Source: Halomonas getboli (GTDB lineage: Bacteria > Pseudomonadota > Gammaproteobacteria > Pseudomonadales > Halomonadaceae). Taken from it: a stretch of 64,000 nt of DNA. Below are positions 8,892 through 19,244 of the stretch, piece by piece. The position numbers were made by a program, and so were the translations under genes. The notes under the pieces are model-generated. The model worked only from the letters and a program-made list of their open reading frames with translations, searched no databases and had not been told where the DNA came from. Location of the stretch: the NCBI RefSeq assembly GCF_023094245.1, contig NZ_JALMEW010000008.1, forward strand, positions 57,417-121,416. The letters run 5' to 3'. The stretch's first letter is position 1. Every line of letters begins with the position of its first letter.

Positions 8892-10427
8892 TCAATCCCC
8901 TGAAGGGCGCATGGCCGGGAACAGCAACACGTCCCGGATCGAAGCACTGTCGGTCAGCAGCATCACCAGGCGGTCGATGCCGATGCCCTGGCCGGCGGTC
9001 GGCGGCAGGCCATACTCCAGCGCGCGCACGTAGTCGGCGTCGTAGTACATGGCCTCGTCGTCGCCGGCCTCCTTCTCGGCCACCTGGGCGGCGAAACGCT
9101 CGGCCTGGTCCTCGGCGTCGTTGAGCTCTGAGAAGCCGTTGGCGATCTCGCGGCCGCCGACGAAGAACTCGAAGCGCTCGGTGACGAAGGGATCGCTGTC
9201 TTTGCGCCGCGCCAGCGGGCTGACCTCGGTCGGGTAGTCGGTAATGAAGGTCGGCTGCTGCAGACGATGCTCGACGGTCTTCTCGAAGATCTCGATCTGC
9301 ACCTTGCCCAGGCCCCAGCCGTCCTTGACGTCGATGTCCAGGCGCTCGGCGATCTGGCGCGCGGCGCTCTCGTCGGCCAGCGACTCGGCGTGGATGTCCG
9401 GGTTGTACTCGAGGATGGCGTCGAACACGCTGAGCCGGCGCAGCGGCTGGCCGAAGTCGTATTCGTAGCTCTCCAGCACCTCGCCCTCGGCGTCGCGCAC
9501 GGTGTTGGTGACCACGGTGCTACCCAGCACCCGCTGGGTGACCTCGCGCAGCATGGCCTCGGTGAGGTCCATCAGGTCCTGGTAGTCGGCATAGGCCTGG
9601 TAGAACTCGACCATGGTGAACTCGGGGTTGTGCCGGGTCGACAGCCCCTCGTTGCGGAAGTTGCGGTTGATCTCGAACACCCGCTCGAAGCCGCCCACCA
9701 CCAGGCGCTTGAGATAGAGCTCCGGCGCGATGCGCAGGTACATGTCGATGTCCAGCGCGTTGTGGTGGGTGATGAAGGGCCGGGCCGTGGCGCCGCCGGG
9801 GATCGGCTGCAGCATCGGGGTCTCGACTTCCATGAAGCCGTGATCCTCGAAGAAGCGGCGCATGGCGCTGATCACGCCGGCGCGGGTCTGGAAGACCTCG
9901 CGGGAGTCCGGGTTCATGATCAGGTCCACGTAGCGCTGGCGATAGCGGGCTTCCATGTCGGTCAGGCCGTGGAACTTGTCCGGCAGCGGGCGCAGGCTCT
10001 TGGTCAGCAGGCGCGCCTCTTCCATCATCACGTAGAGGTCGCCCTTGCCCGACTTGTGCACCGGGCCGCGGCCGGCGACGATGTCGCCGATGTCCCAGCC
10101 CTTGATGTCCTCGAGCACCTCGGCCGGCAGGCCCTTCTTGTCGACGTAGAGCTGGATCTGGCCGCTGGCGTCCTGGATGACGATGAACGGGCCGCGCTTG
10201 CGCATGATGCGGCCGGCCACGGCCGCCGGGCGCGCCAGCGCCTCGAGCTCGGGCTTGTCCTTGTCGCCCAGCTCGACCGCCAGCTCGGCGGCGGTGCTGT
10301 CGCGACGGAAGTCGTTGGGGAAGGCACTGCCGCCGTCGGTGGCGGCGCGCTCGCGGCGCTCGGCCAGCTTGCCGCGGCGCTCCGCGATCAGGTGGTTCTC
10401 GTCCTGGGAAGTGTCCTGGTTAGCCAT
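8892..10427 (-). CDS. lysS: Lysyl-tRNA synthetase, class II
   Basis: Charges tRNA-Lys. The 511-residue product has an N-terminal OB-fold anticodon-binding domain ([20 protein letters not shown]) and the class II catalytic core. Motif 1 lies around [20 protein letters not shown], motif 2 is [20 protein letters not shown], and motif 3 is [17 protein letters not shown] at 10427 ([18 protein letters not shown]) matches the normal LysS start; the extension to 10472 is not needed. It follows prfB in the same direction with 162 bp between, the familiar prfB-lysS pair. Confidence 0.97.
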   Translation of the reverse strand: MANQDTSQDENHLIAERRGKLAERRERAATDGGSAFPNDFRRDSTAAELAVELGDKDKPELEALARPAAVAGRIMRKRGPFIVIQDASGQIQLYVDKKGLPAEVLEDIKGWDIGDIVAGRGPVHKSGKGDLYVMMEEARLLTKSLRPLPDKFHGLTDMEARYRQRYVDLIMNPDSREVFQTRAGVISAMRRFFEDHGFMEVETPMLQPIPGGATARPFITHHNALDIDMYLRIAPELYLKRLVVGGFERVFEINRNFRNEGLSTRHNPEFTMVEFYQAYADYQDLMDLTEAMLREVTQRVLGSTVVTNTVRDAEGEVLESYEYDFGQPLRRLSVFDAILEYNPDIHAESLADESAARQIAERLDIDVKDGWGLGKVQIEIFEKTVEHRLQQPTFITDYPTEVSPLARRKDSDPFVTERFEFFVGGREIANGFSELNDAEDQAERFAAQVAEKEAGDDEAMYYDADYVRALEYGLPPTAGQGIGIDRLVMLLTDSASIRDVLLFPAMRPSGD

Positions 10428-10480
10428 GTCGCTACCTGTTAAATCATGGTGTCGAATACAGAGACATCTCACCTAGAGCC

Positions 10481-10587
10481 GCGCGAGCGACGCCGAGACA
10501 AGGCGCCCCTCGGACAGAGCGCGGCGTTGACGAGTCGTCAATGAGCATCTCTGGCCGAGGGGCAACGCCGTATCGGCGAGCGCAGCA
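10481..10587. repeat. Structured intergenic element between prfB and lysS
   Basis: The spacer is mostly inverted repeats: GCCCCTCGG (10505-10513) pairs with CCGAGGGGC (10555-10563) and encloses a perfect TTGACGAGTCGTCAA hairpin (10526-10540). On each side is a further small hairpin, CGCC/GGCG on the left and CGCCG-TAT-CGGCG on the right. This gives a branched fold inside the prfB-lysS transcript. No terminator U-run is present. Confidence 0.5.
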
Positions 10588-10589
10588 GG

Positions 10590-11688
10590 CTATAGGCCTT
10601 GTTTGAGGCTCGCCTCGATGAACTGGTCCAGATCGCCGTCCAGCACCTTGTCGCAGTTGCTGGACTGCACGCCGGTGCGCAGATCCTTGATGCGCTGGTC
10701 GTCCAGCACGTAGGAGCGGATCTGGCTGCCCCAGCCGATGTCGGCCTTGGAGTCCTCGGCGGCCTGCTTGGCCGCGTTGCGCTTCTCCATCTCGTGTTCC
10801 CACAGCTTCGCCTTGAGCTGTTTCATGGCGAAGTCGCGGTTGGCGTGCTGGCTGCGCTGGCTCTGGCAGGCCACCACGATGCCGGTCGGCTCGTGGGTGA
10901 TCCGCACCGCCGAGTCGGTGGTGTTGACGTGCTGACCGCCGGCGCCGCTGGAGCGATAGGTGTCGGTGCGCAGATCCGAGGGATTGATCTCGATCTCGAA
11001 GCTGTCGTCCACCTCCGGCGACAGGAACACCGAGGCGAAGGAGGTGTGACGGCGGCCGCCGGAATCGAACGGGCTCTTGCGCACCAGGCGGTGCACGCCG
11101 GTCTCGGTGCGCAGCCAGCCGAAGGCGTACTCGCCCTGAATGTGCACGGACGCCGACTTGATGCCCGCCACCTCGCCGGCGGAGAGCTCGGTGATCTCGG
11201 CCTTGAAGCCGTGATGTTCGGCCCAGCGCAGGTACATGCGCAGCAGGATGTTGGCCCAGTCCTGAGCCTCGGTGCCGCCGGAACCCGCCTGGATGTCGAG
11301 ATAGGCGTTGTTCTCGTCCATCTCGCCGGAGAACATGCGCCGGAACTCGAGCTTCTCGAGGCTGGCCTGCAGGCCCTCCAGCTCGCGCTGGACCTCCTCG
11401 ACGGTGCCCTCGTCCTCCTCCATCTCGGCCAGCTCCAGCAGGTCCTGGCTGTCCGCCAGGCCCTGATCCAGCTCATCGATGGTGGCGACGATGGTCTCGA
11501 GGGTCGCCCGTTCCTTGCCCAGTTTCTGGGCATGGTCCGGATCGCTCCAGACGTCGGGATCCTCGAGCTCGCGGGTGACTTCCTCTAGCCGATCTTTCTT
11601 TTCGGCATAGTCAAAGATACCCCCTCAGGACGTCTGTCCGCTCAGACAGGTCCTTGATGAGGTGGTTGATCGGATTGGTTTCCAGCAT
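10590..11688 (-). CDS. prfB: Peptide chain release factor 2 (RF2), with programmed +1 frameshift
   Basis: RF2 ends translation at UGA and UAA. The gene is read in two frames. An ATG at 11688 ([20 protein letters not shown]) leads to an in-frame TGA at 11611-11613 after 25 codons. A +1 shift there continues in the frame that ends at 10590, giving 365 residues, exactly the E. coli length. The GGQ loop that triggers peptide release is in [20 protein letters not shown]. This is normal autoregulation by the level of RF2, not a broken gene. The spacer before it (11689-11941) is shared with the divergent oppA gene. Confidence 0.97.
11610..11628 (-). promoter_or_regulatory. prfB programmed frameshift site
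   Basis: On the reverse strand the sequence AGGGGGTATCTTTGAC shows the complete RF2 recoding signal: an internal Shine-Dalgarno-like AGGGGG, then CTT as slippery codon, the TGA stop and the following C. Spacing is identical to the E. coli site. Low RF2 slows decoding of the TGA and lets the ribosome slip +1. Confidence 0.97.
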
Positions 11689-11941
11689 GGGGTTCGCCTG
11701 AATCCAAGGAGATGAGGCGCGCGCCGGCGCCGGGCGCCAGCGGCGGAGAAAAGACGGGCATTGTAGCGAAATGCGCCGCCAGCGGCCATCCCGCCGGCGG
11801 CCCCGCCCGGGCGGTATCGAATTACTGGATGAGCTCATGCGCAATTTCAAATGGACCGAGGCACGCCGCCCGCGCGAAGGTTGGAACACGGCCTATTAGC
11901 CGACAAACGATACAACAATCACAAATCGCAAGGAGTGACTC

Positions 11942-13522
11942 ATGCGCAAGCCGCGCCTGATCGCCGGCAGCCTGCTGCTGGCCTCGACCTGTCTCGCCCC
12001 GGCCGCCTTTGCCGAGACCCTCGACATCGGCGTCACCGGCGAACTCGCCTCCTTCGACACCTCTCAGGTCTCCGGCGGCGTCTGGGAGTCACAGATCCTC
12101 ATGGATGTCTACGAGGGGCTGGTGAAGAAGTCTCCCGACGGCAGACTACTGCCGGGCATGGCCACCTCCTGGGAGGTCTCCGACGACGGCCTGACCTACA
12201 CCTTCCACCTGCGCGAGGACGCGGCCTGGTCCGACGGCGAGCCGGTCACCGCCGAGGACTTCGTGTTCGGCTGGCGCCACCTGCTCGACCCGGCCAACGC
12301 CTCCAAGTACGCCTATCTGCTCTATCCGGTGGCCGGCGCCGAAGCGGTCAACACCGGCGAGAAGCCGCCGGAGGCGCTGGGCGTGGCCTCCCTCGACGAC
12401 GGCCGCACCCTCCGGGTGACGCTCGACGCACCGACGCCCTACTTTCTCCAGCAGCTGACCCACTACACCGCCTATCCGCTGCCGAAGCACACCCTCGAGC
12501 GCTACGGCGACGACTGGGTCAAGCTCGACCATATCGTCACCAACGGCGCCTTCACCCCGGTGGAATGGGTCTCGCAGTCGCATATCGACGTGCGCCCCAA
12601 CCCCGAGTACTACGACGCCGACGCGGTGACGCTGGACGGCGTGACCTACCACACCATCGAGGACCGCAACGCCGGCGTCTCGCGTTTCCGGGCCGGCGAG
12701 CTCGACGTCATGCGCGAGTACTCCTCGAGCATGTACGAGCTGCTCCGCGACGAGCTGCCCGGGGCCACCCACATGAGCACCTACCTCGGCAGCTACTACT
12801 ACGTGTTCAACCATCGCGACGGCCATCCCACCGCCGACCCGCGGGTGCGCGAGGCGCTCAACCTGGCGACCCGTCGCCGCGTGCTCTCCGAGCAGATCAT
12901 GGGCGGCACCTTCCAGCCGGCGCTGTCCTTCGTGCCGGACGGCATCGCCCACTACGACGCCCAGGCGATGAACCTCGAGGGCGACATGGACGCGCGCATG
13001 AGCCGCGCCCGCGAGCTGCTCGAGGCGGCCGGCTACGGCCCCGATCACCCGCTGCACCTACGGCTGCGCTACAACACCACCGACGAGCACAAGAAGATCG
13101 CCGTGGCCATGGCGGCCATGTGGCGGCCGCTGGGCGTCGAGGTCGAGATGATCAACGCCGAGGCCACGGTGCACTATCAGACCATCCAGGAAGGCGACTT
13201 CGACATCGCCCGGGCCGGCTGGATCGCCGACTACAACGACGCCGAGAACTTCCTGACCCTGCTGCACACCGGAGTCGGCAACAACTACGGCGCCTACGCC
13301 AACCCGGACTACGACGCCCTGCTCGACCGCGCCGCCGAGACCCTGGACCTGGACGCGCGCCAGCAGCTGCTCCAGCGGGCCGAGGCCCTGGCCCTCGAGG
13401 ACGACGCGCTGATCCCGATGCTCTACTACGTCTCGCGCAACCTGGTGAATCCGGCCCTGGAAGGCTGGGAGGACAACATCGAGGACGACCACCCCTCGCG
13501 CTGGGTCCACTTCGCCGACTAG
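11942..13522 (+). CDS. oppA: Oligopeptide ABC transporter, periplasmic substrate-binding protein (OppA-like)
   Basis: SBP family 5 protein of 526 residues. A Sec signal peptide (basic start, hydrophobic core, cleavage after PAAFA near residue 24) precedes the mature chain. The family 5 signature region is seen in LMDVYEGLVKKSPDGRLLPG followed by MATSWEVSDDGLTYTFHLRE. Later come the peptide-pocket segments FNHRDGHPTADPRVREALNL and AGWIADYNDAENFLTLLHTG. Nearest family members are OppA and MppA. An AAGGAG site precedes the ATG. It heads the operon with oppB, oppC and the fused ATPase. Confidence 0.92.
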   Translation: MRKPRLIAGSLLLASTCLAPAAFAETLDIGVTGELASFDTSQVSGGVWESQILMDVYEGLVKKSPDGRLLPGMATSWEVSDDGLTYTFHLREDAAWSDGEPVTAEDFVFGWRHLLDPANASKYAYLLYPVAGAEAVNTGEKPPEALGVASLDDGRTLRVTLDAPTPYFLQQLTHYTAYPLPKHTLERYGDDWVKLDHIVTNGAFTPVEWVSQSHIDVRPNPEYYDADAVTLDGVTYHTIEDRNAGVSRFRAGELDVMREYSSSMYELLRDELPGATHMSTYLGSYYYVFNHRDGHPTADPRVREALNLATRRRVLSEQIMGGTFQPALSFVPDGIAHYDAQAMNLEGDMDARMSRARELLEAAGYGPDHPLHLRLRYNTTDEHKKIAVAMAAMWRPLGVEVEMINAEATVHYQTIQEGDFDIARAGWIADYNDAENFLTLLHTGVGNNYGAYANPDYDALLDRAAETLDLDARQQLLQRAEALALEDDALIPMLYYVSRNLVNPALEGWEDNIEDDHPSRWVHFAD

Positions 13523-13544
13523 GCCGCCTGATCGGCCATGACGC

Positions 13545-13565
13545 CGGGGCGGCCCGCCCGCCCCG
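13545..13565 (+). terminator. GC-rich hairpin in the oppA-oppB spacer
   Basis: CGGGGCGG pairs with CCGCCCCG around a short C-rich loop, 23 bp after the oppA stop, followed by a weak pyrimidine tail (TCTTCC). Such hairpins after a binding-protein gene often stabilise its mRNA or cause partial termination, giving more binding protein than permease. That role is inferred. Confidence 0.4.
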
Positions 13566-13659
13566 TCTTCCGCTTCCCTCGCATGCCCCGCGCCGCGCGG
13601 CGCGGGTGGAGACGCCCCATGCCCGCTAGATCCCGAGACCGCCACCGGAGCCTGCCGCC

Positions 13660-14586
13660 ATGCTGAGCTACGCCTTCAAGCGCCTGCTGCAGGCCATCCC
13701 GACGCTGCTGATCGTCATCACCCTGGCCTTCTTCCTGATGCGGGTGGCTCCCGGCGGTCCCTTCGACGGCGAACGCGCCCTGCCCCCGGATATCGAGGCC
13801 AACCTGATGGCCGCCTATCACCTCGACGAGCCGCTGCCCCAGCAGTACCTGCGCTACCTCGGCGACCTGCTGCAGGGCGACTTCGGCCCCTCGTTCAAGT
13901 ACAAGGACTTCAGCGTCACCGACCTGATCCAGCAGGGCTTCCCGGTCAGCCTCGAGATCGGCGGACTGGCGATCCTGCTGGCGCTGGCGCTGGGCCTGCC
14001 GCTGGGGGTGATCGCCGCCCTCAAGCGCAACAGCGCCGTCGACTACGCCGTCATGGGCACCGCCCTGGCCGGCATCGCGATTCCCAACTTCGTGGTCGCC
14101 CCCCTGCTGGCGCTGGTCTTCGGGGTGATCCTCAGCTGGCTGCCCGCCGGCGGCTGGAACGGCGGCGCCCTGCCCAACCTGGTGCTGCCGGTGCTGGCGC
14201 TGTCGATCCAGCAGATCGCCTATATCGCCCGCATCATGCGCGCCAGCATGATCGAGGTGCTCGGCAGCCACTACATCCGCACCGCCCGGGCCAAGGGGCT
14301 CAGCGAGCGGCTGGTGGTGTGGCGCCACGCCATCCGCCCGGCGCTGTTGCCGGTGGTTTCCTACCTGGGCCCGGCAATCGCCGGCATCATCACCGGCTCG
14401 GTGGTGATCGAGCAGATCTTCGGCATTCCTGGCATCGGCCGCTACTTCGTCCAGGGTGCGCTGAACCGCGATTACACCCTGGTGATGGGCACGGTGGTGT
14501 TCTACGGCGCGCTGATCGTGCTGCTGAACCTCATCGTCGACCTGCTCTATTCCGCCCTCGACCCGCAGATCCGCTATGACGACTGA
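13660..14586 (+). CDS. oppB: Oligopeptide ABC transporter permease OppB
   Basis: Inner-membrane permease of 308 residues with six predicted spans. The N-terminal MLSYAFKRLLQAIPTLLIVI and LMRVAPGGPFDGER are diagnostic of OppB. The EAA loop that contacts the ATPase is in HYIRTARAKGLSERLVVWRH, followed by the usual P-x-V-SYLGPAIAGIITGSVVIE. The 3' end overlaps oppC by 11 bp. Confidence 0.94.
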   Translation: MLSYAFKRLLQAIPTLLIVITLAFFLMRVAPGGPFDGERALPPDIEANLMAAYHLDEPLPQQYLRYLGDLLQGDFGPSFKYKDFSVTDLIQQGFPVSLEIGGLAILLALALGLPLGVIAALKRNSAVDYAVMGTALAGIAIPNFVVAPLLALVFGVILSWLPAGGWNGGALPNLVLPVLALSIQQIAYIARIMRASMIEVLGSHYIRTARAKGLSERLVVWRHAIRPALLPVVSYLGPAIAGIITGSVVIEQIFGIPGIGRYFVQGALNRDYTLVMGTVVFYGALIVLLNLIVDLLYSALDPQIRYDD

Positions 14587-15475
14587 CGCCATGACCTCGA
14601 CTCCCACGACCTCCGCCGCCAGCGCCGCCGGCGACAGCCTGGGCCGCGAGGCCTGGCGCCGCCTGCGGCAGAACAAGGCCGCCATGACCAGCCTGTGGCT
14701 GCTGGGCGCGATCACCCTGGCCTGCGTGGCGGGCCCCTGGCTGACGCCCTGGGGGCTGGCCGACGTCGACTGGAACGCCTTCGGCGTGGCCCCGACCCTG
14801 GACGGCGGCCACTGGCTGGGCACCGACGCCAACGGCCGCGACCTGCTCACCCGTACCCTTCACGGCGGACGCGTCTCGCTGTCGGTGGCGGTGGTGGCGA
14901 CCCTCGTCTCGCTGGTGATCGGCGTGCTCTACGGCGCCGTCGCCGGCTATCTGGGCGGGCGCGTCGACAACCTGATGATGCGCTTCGTCGACATCCTCTA
15001 CTCGCTGCCGTTCATGTTCCTGGTGATCCTGCTGATGGTGGTGTTCGGCCGCAATATCCTGCTGATCTACGCCGCCATCGGCGCCGTGGAGTGGCTGGAC
15101 ATGGCGCGCATCGTGCGCGGCCAGACCCTGGCGCTGAAGCGCCGCGAGTTCATCGAGGCCGCCCACGCTCTGGGCGTCCGCGACCGCAAGATCGTCACCC
15201 GCCACCTGATCCCCAACGCCATCGGCCCGGTGATCGTCTACGTCACCCTCACCGTGCCCAAGGTCATCCTGCTGGAGAGCTTCCTGTCGTTCCTCGGGCT
15301 CGGCGTGCAGGAGCCGCTGACCAGCTGGGGGGTGCTGATCAGCGAGGGCACCGACATGATGCAGACCGCCCCCTGGATGCTGCTGGTGCCCTCGGTGTTC
15401 CTGGCGCTGACGCTGTTCTGCCTCAACTTCCTGGGCGACGGGCTGAGAGATGCCCTGGACCCCAAGACACGATAA
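14576..15475 (+). CDS. oppC: Oligopeptide ABC transporter permease OppC
   Basis: Second permease subunit, 299 residues, six spans. An OppC-type N-terminal cytoplasmic segment (LGREAWRRLRQNKAAMTSLW) is followed by HWLGTDANGRDLLTRTLHGG, a hallmark of the OppC/DppC family. The EAA loop is seen in EFIEAAHALGVRDRKIVTRH. The start used overlaps the end of oppB; a second in-frame ATG 15 bases later is an alternative. Confidence 0.94.
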   Translation: MTTDAMTSTPTTSAASAAGDSLGREAWRRLRQNKAAMTSLWLLGAITLACVAGPWLTPWGLADVDWNAFGVAPTLDGGHWLGTDANGRDLLTRTLHGGRVSLSVAVVATLVSLVIGVLYGAVAGYLGGRVDNLMMRFVDILYSLPFMFLVILLMVVFGRNILLIYAAIGAVEWLDMARIVRGQTLALKRREFIEAAHALGVRDRKIVTRHLIPNAIGPVIVYVTLTVPKVILLESFLSFLGLGVQEPLTSWGVLISEGTDMMQTAPWMLLVPSVFLALTLFCLNFLGDGLRDALDPKTR

Positions 15476-15493
15476 CAACCCCGGGAGGCTTCC

Positions 15494-17095
<1,602 letters not shown>

Positions 17096-17133
17096 GGGGC
17101 GCGTCCCGAACGGTGGGGCTCACACCGAGCACG

Positions 17134-17160
17134 AAAAAGCCCCGGCCATTGGCCGGGGCT
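17134..17160 (-). terminator. Rho-independent terminator between the opp operon and fadL
   Basis: AGCCCCGGCC, loop ATT, GGCCGGGGCT. The run of A just before it reads as a U-tail on the reverse strand, so it most clearly ends fadL transcription, and it may also serve the opp operon. Confidence 0.85.
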
Positions 17161-17202
17161 CTGATCCCTAGTCTCTATGCGAGCCGGGCAAATCGCGGGG
17201 CG

Positions 17203-18525
17203 TTAGAAGCGATAGTCCACCGACAGCGCGAAGACGTCGGCTTCCACCTCGTACTCGCCGGACAGGTTGCCGCGACTGGCGTTCTCGGGCTTGCTGCCGT
17301 CCTGATCGATGTCGACGTCGTCGCCGAAGATATGCAGATAGCCGGCGGTGATGCCCAGCTCGGGCGTCGGCATCCAGGTGGCGCCGAGGGAGGCCCAGCG
17401 GCGATCGGCGTCCGGCACCCGCGGGGTGCGGTACTCGGCGCTCGGCACCGGGGTCTGGTCGATGCCCAGGCCGCCGCGCAGCGTCCACTGCTGGTTCAGC
17501 GCGTAGTTCGCCCCCACTGAAAAGGCCCAGGTATCGTCCCAGTTCTCGGTGGTGGTGCTGTTGGAGCCGTCCTCGAATTCCACCACCAGCTCGTCGAAGC
17601 TGCTCCATTCGGTCCATTCGGCGTTGGCCATCAGCGCCAGCCGATCGGTCAGCTGATGATAGACGCCCAGATTCAGGTTGGCCGGCGTGGTCAGATCGGC
17701 GGAGCCTCCCTGATTCATCGCGTCGACCGTGGCATCGACCGCGGGGTTGTCCGAGGAGAAGCGCACGTCGCCGTCCAGCGTCAGATCGATCTCGGAGCGA
17801 TAGCTGATGCCGAGGCGGGTGCGCTCGGTGGCCTGATAGAGGGCGCCGAGGGTATAGCCGTAGCCCCAGTCGTCGCCGGTGACCTCGGCGAGGGCGTCGT
17901 ACTCGCCCGACGGCGTGTACGGCGCCGGCGACTGCAGGGAGGTATCGACCATGTTGGACAGCGTCGCATCGGCGTACTGGGCGCGCAGCCCCACCGCCAG
18001 GTTGAGTCGATCGGTGGCGCGATAGTTGAGCGTCGGCTGGATATCGATCGTCTCGAGCTCGGTCTCGACGGCGTGATAGCGGCCGATCCAGTCCTCGTCG
18101 TACTTGGTGGCAAGCCCGTAGGGCGAGTAGATCGCCAGGCCCAGGTCCCAGCGCTCGTTGAGCTGCGTCTTGGCGGCGAAGCTAGGCACCGCAGCCCCCT
18201 CACCGCCCTCGCCGGATGCCCCGGCCGTATAGGGCGCACCGAGCACGTTCGAGGCATCGGCATCGTGCAGCTCGAAGGTGGCATCGATATAGGACACGCC
18301 GCCGGCCACCTGGCTGCCGTCGATATTGCCGATGGCGGCCGGGTTATAGGCCATGAAGCTGACGTCCTCGGCACCGGCGGCGGTGTTGGCGAAGGCGTTG
18401 GCCAGGGTCTTGGCGCTTTGCTCGCGCACCTGGAAGCCCGTGGCGGAGGCCTGGGCGGAAACGAGCGCCGCGGAGGCCAGGGCGACGGCGGCGGCGAGCT
18501 TGTGAGACGTGAAAGGCAGGGGCAT
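17203..18525 (-). CDS. fadL: Outer membrane long-chain fatty acid transporter, FadL family
   Basis: A 440-residue beta-barrel of the FadL/TodX family. The signal peptide ends near QASA, followed by TGFQVREQSAKTLANAFANT and FMAYNPAAIG, the plug-domain NPA motif of FadL. The barrel shows alternating aromatic strands and ends in Phe (VDYRF), the usual outer-membrane assembly signal. The ATG at 18525 has AAGGAG upstream. Paired AACGNNCGTT palindromes in its promoter suggest control by a fatty-acid-responsive TetR regulator. Substrate could also be other hydrophobic compounds. Confidence 0.9.
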   Translation of the reverse strand: MPLPFTSHKLAAAVALASAALVSAQASATGFQVREQSAKTLANAFANTAAGAEDVSFMAYNPAAIGNIDGSQVAGGVSYIDATFELHDADASNVLGAPYTAGASGEGGEGAAVPSFAAKTQLNERWDLGLAIYSPYGLATKYDEDWIGRYHAVETELETIDIQPTLNYRATDRLNLAVGLRAQYADATLSNMVDTSLQSPAPYTPSGEYDALAEVTGDDWGYGYTLGALYQATERTRLGISYRSEIDLTLDGDVRFSSDNPAVDATVDAMNQGGSADLTTPANLNLGVYHQLTDRLALMANAEWTEWSSFDELVVEFEDGSNSTTTENWDDTWAFSVGANYALNQQWTLRGGLGIDQTPVPSAEYRTPRVPDADRRWASLGATWMPTPELGITAGYLHIFGDDVDIDQDGSKPENASRGNLSGEYEVEADVFALSVDYRF

Positions 18526-18609
18526 GGCGCGGCTCCTTGGCGTTGCTGTTGTTATGGCGATGAAGCGGCTGCCGACAGTGTCGTCAGAACCTCGTCCGCG
18601 GATCAAGGA

Positions 18610-18662
18610 CAAACGACCGTTTAAATCTAGTTTTTTCTAATACTTTGGTTGAACGAGCGTTT
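18610..18662 (-). promoter_or_regulatory. fadL promoter with two PsrA-like palindromic operators
   Basis: AAACGACCGTTT (18611-18622) is a perfect inverted repeat with a 2-base centre, and AACGAGCGTT (18652-18661) is a second. Their centres are 40 bp apart, about four helical turns. Read in the fadL direction, TTCAAC, an 18-base spacer and TAGATT make a plausible promoter, with one operator overlapping the -35 and the other near the start point. The form CAAAC-N4-GTTT fits the published PsrA box of pseudomonads. Confidence 0.6.
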
Positions 18663-18729
18663 CATTGTCATACAGAACAATGGCTTGGAAACCCCCTCTC
18701 GCCGCCGCTCTTACCTGGCGGGAAACGCC

Positions 18730-18761
18730 TTGACCCTTGTGTTACCCAAGGGTTTTACACT
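18730..18761 (+). promoter_or_regulatory. MerR-type promoter and operator for the regulator-copA operon
   Basis: TTGACC (18730-18735) and TACACT (18756-18761) are separated by 20 bp. The overlong spacer contains the 7-base inverted repeat ACCCTTG...CAAGGGT (18733-18753). A stretched spacer with a dyad between -35 and -10 is the signature of promoters activated by DNA distortion by MerR-family proteins. Confidence 0.85.
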
Positions 18762-18791
18762 CCTGACATACCCACTCTCAGGAACCCAGTC

Positions 18792-19244
18792 ATGAAGGTC
18801 AGCGAACTTGCCCGACAGGCCGGCGTGACCGCCGAGACCGTACGCCACTACACCCGCGAGGGGCTGCTGCGCCCCGAGCGCGACCCGGACAACGGCTACC
18901 AGCTGTTCGACGACGATGACCTGCGCCGGCTGCGCTTCATCCAGCGCGCCCGCACCCTGGGCTTCGGCGTCGCCGAGGTCCGCGAGATCCTCGAGCAGTC
19001 CGACCACGGCGACTCGCCCTGCCCGCTGGTGCGCGACCTGCTGGCCCGGCGCCTGCCGGAAATTCGCGACCGGATCCGCGAGCTCGAGGCCCTGGCCGGG
19101 CGCATGGAAGAGGCGCTGGCCGCCTGGGAAGACCTGCCCGACGGCACCCCGGACGGTCACAGCCTGTGCCGCCTGATCGAGAACTTTCCCGAACCGCTGG
19201 AGACGTCGTCCGAGTCAGCAACGCCCAAGGAGACAACGTCATGA
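18792..19244 (+). CDS. MerR-family metal-responsive transcriptional regulator
   Basis: A 150-residue protein. The N-terminal winged helix-turn-helix reads [20 protein letters not shown], then REGLLRP and a [20 protein letters not shown] second block. A long dimerisation helix spans about residues 82-112. Candidate metal ligands are C77 (in [10 protein letters not shown]), H123 and C126 (in [10 protein letters not shown]), a spacing more like ZntR/CadR than CueR. The start at 18792 is the canonical MerR start. Its end overlaps the ATPase start (ATGA), so it probably controls that gene and itself through the operator upstream. Confidence 0.9.
   Translation: MKVSELARQAGVTAETVRHYTREGLLRPERDPDNGYQLFDDDDLRRLRFIQRARTLGFGVAEVREILEQSDHGDSPCPLVRDLLARRLPEIRDRIRELEALAGRMEEALAAWEDLPDGTPDGHSLCRLIENFPEPLETSSESATPKETTS

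Noticed and set aside
11611..11613. Frameshift mutation making prfB a pseudogene
   Set aside because: The stop is the programmed frameshift of RF2 with all required signals.
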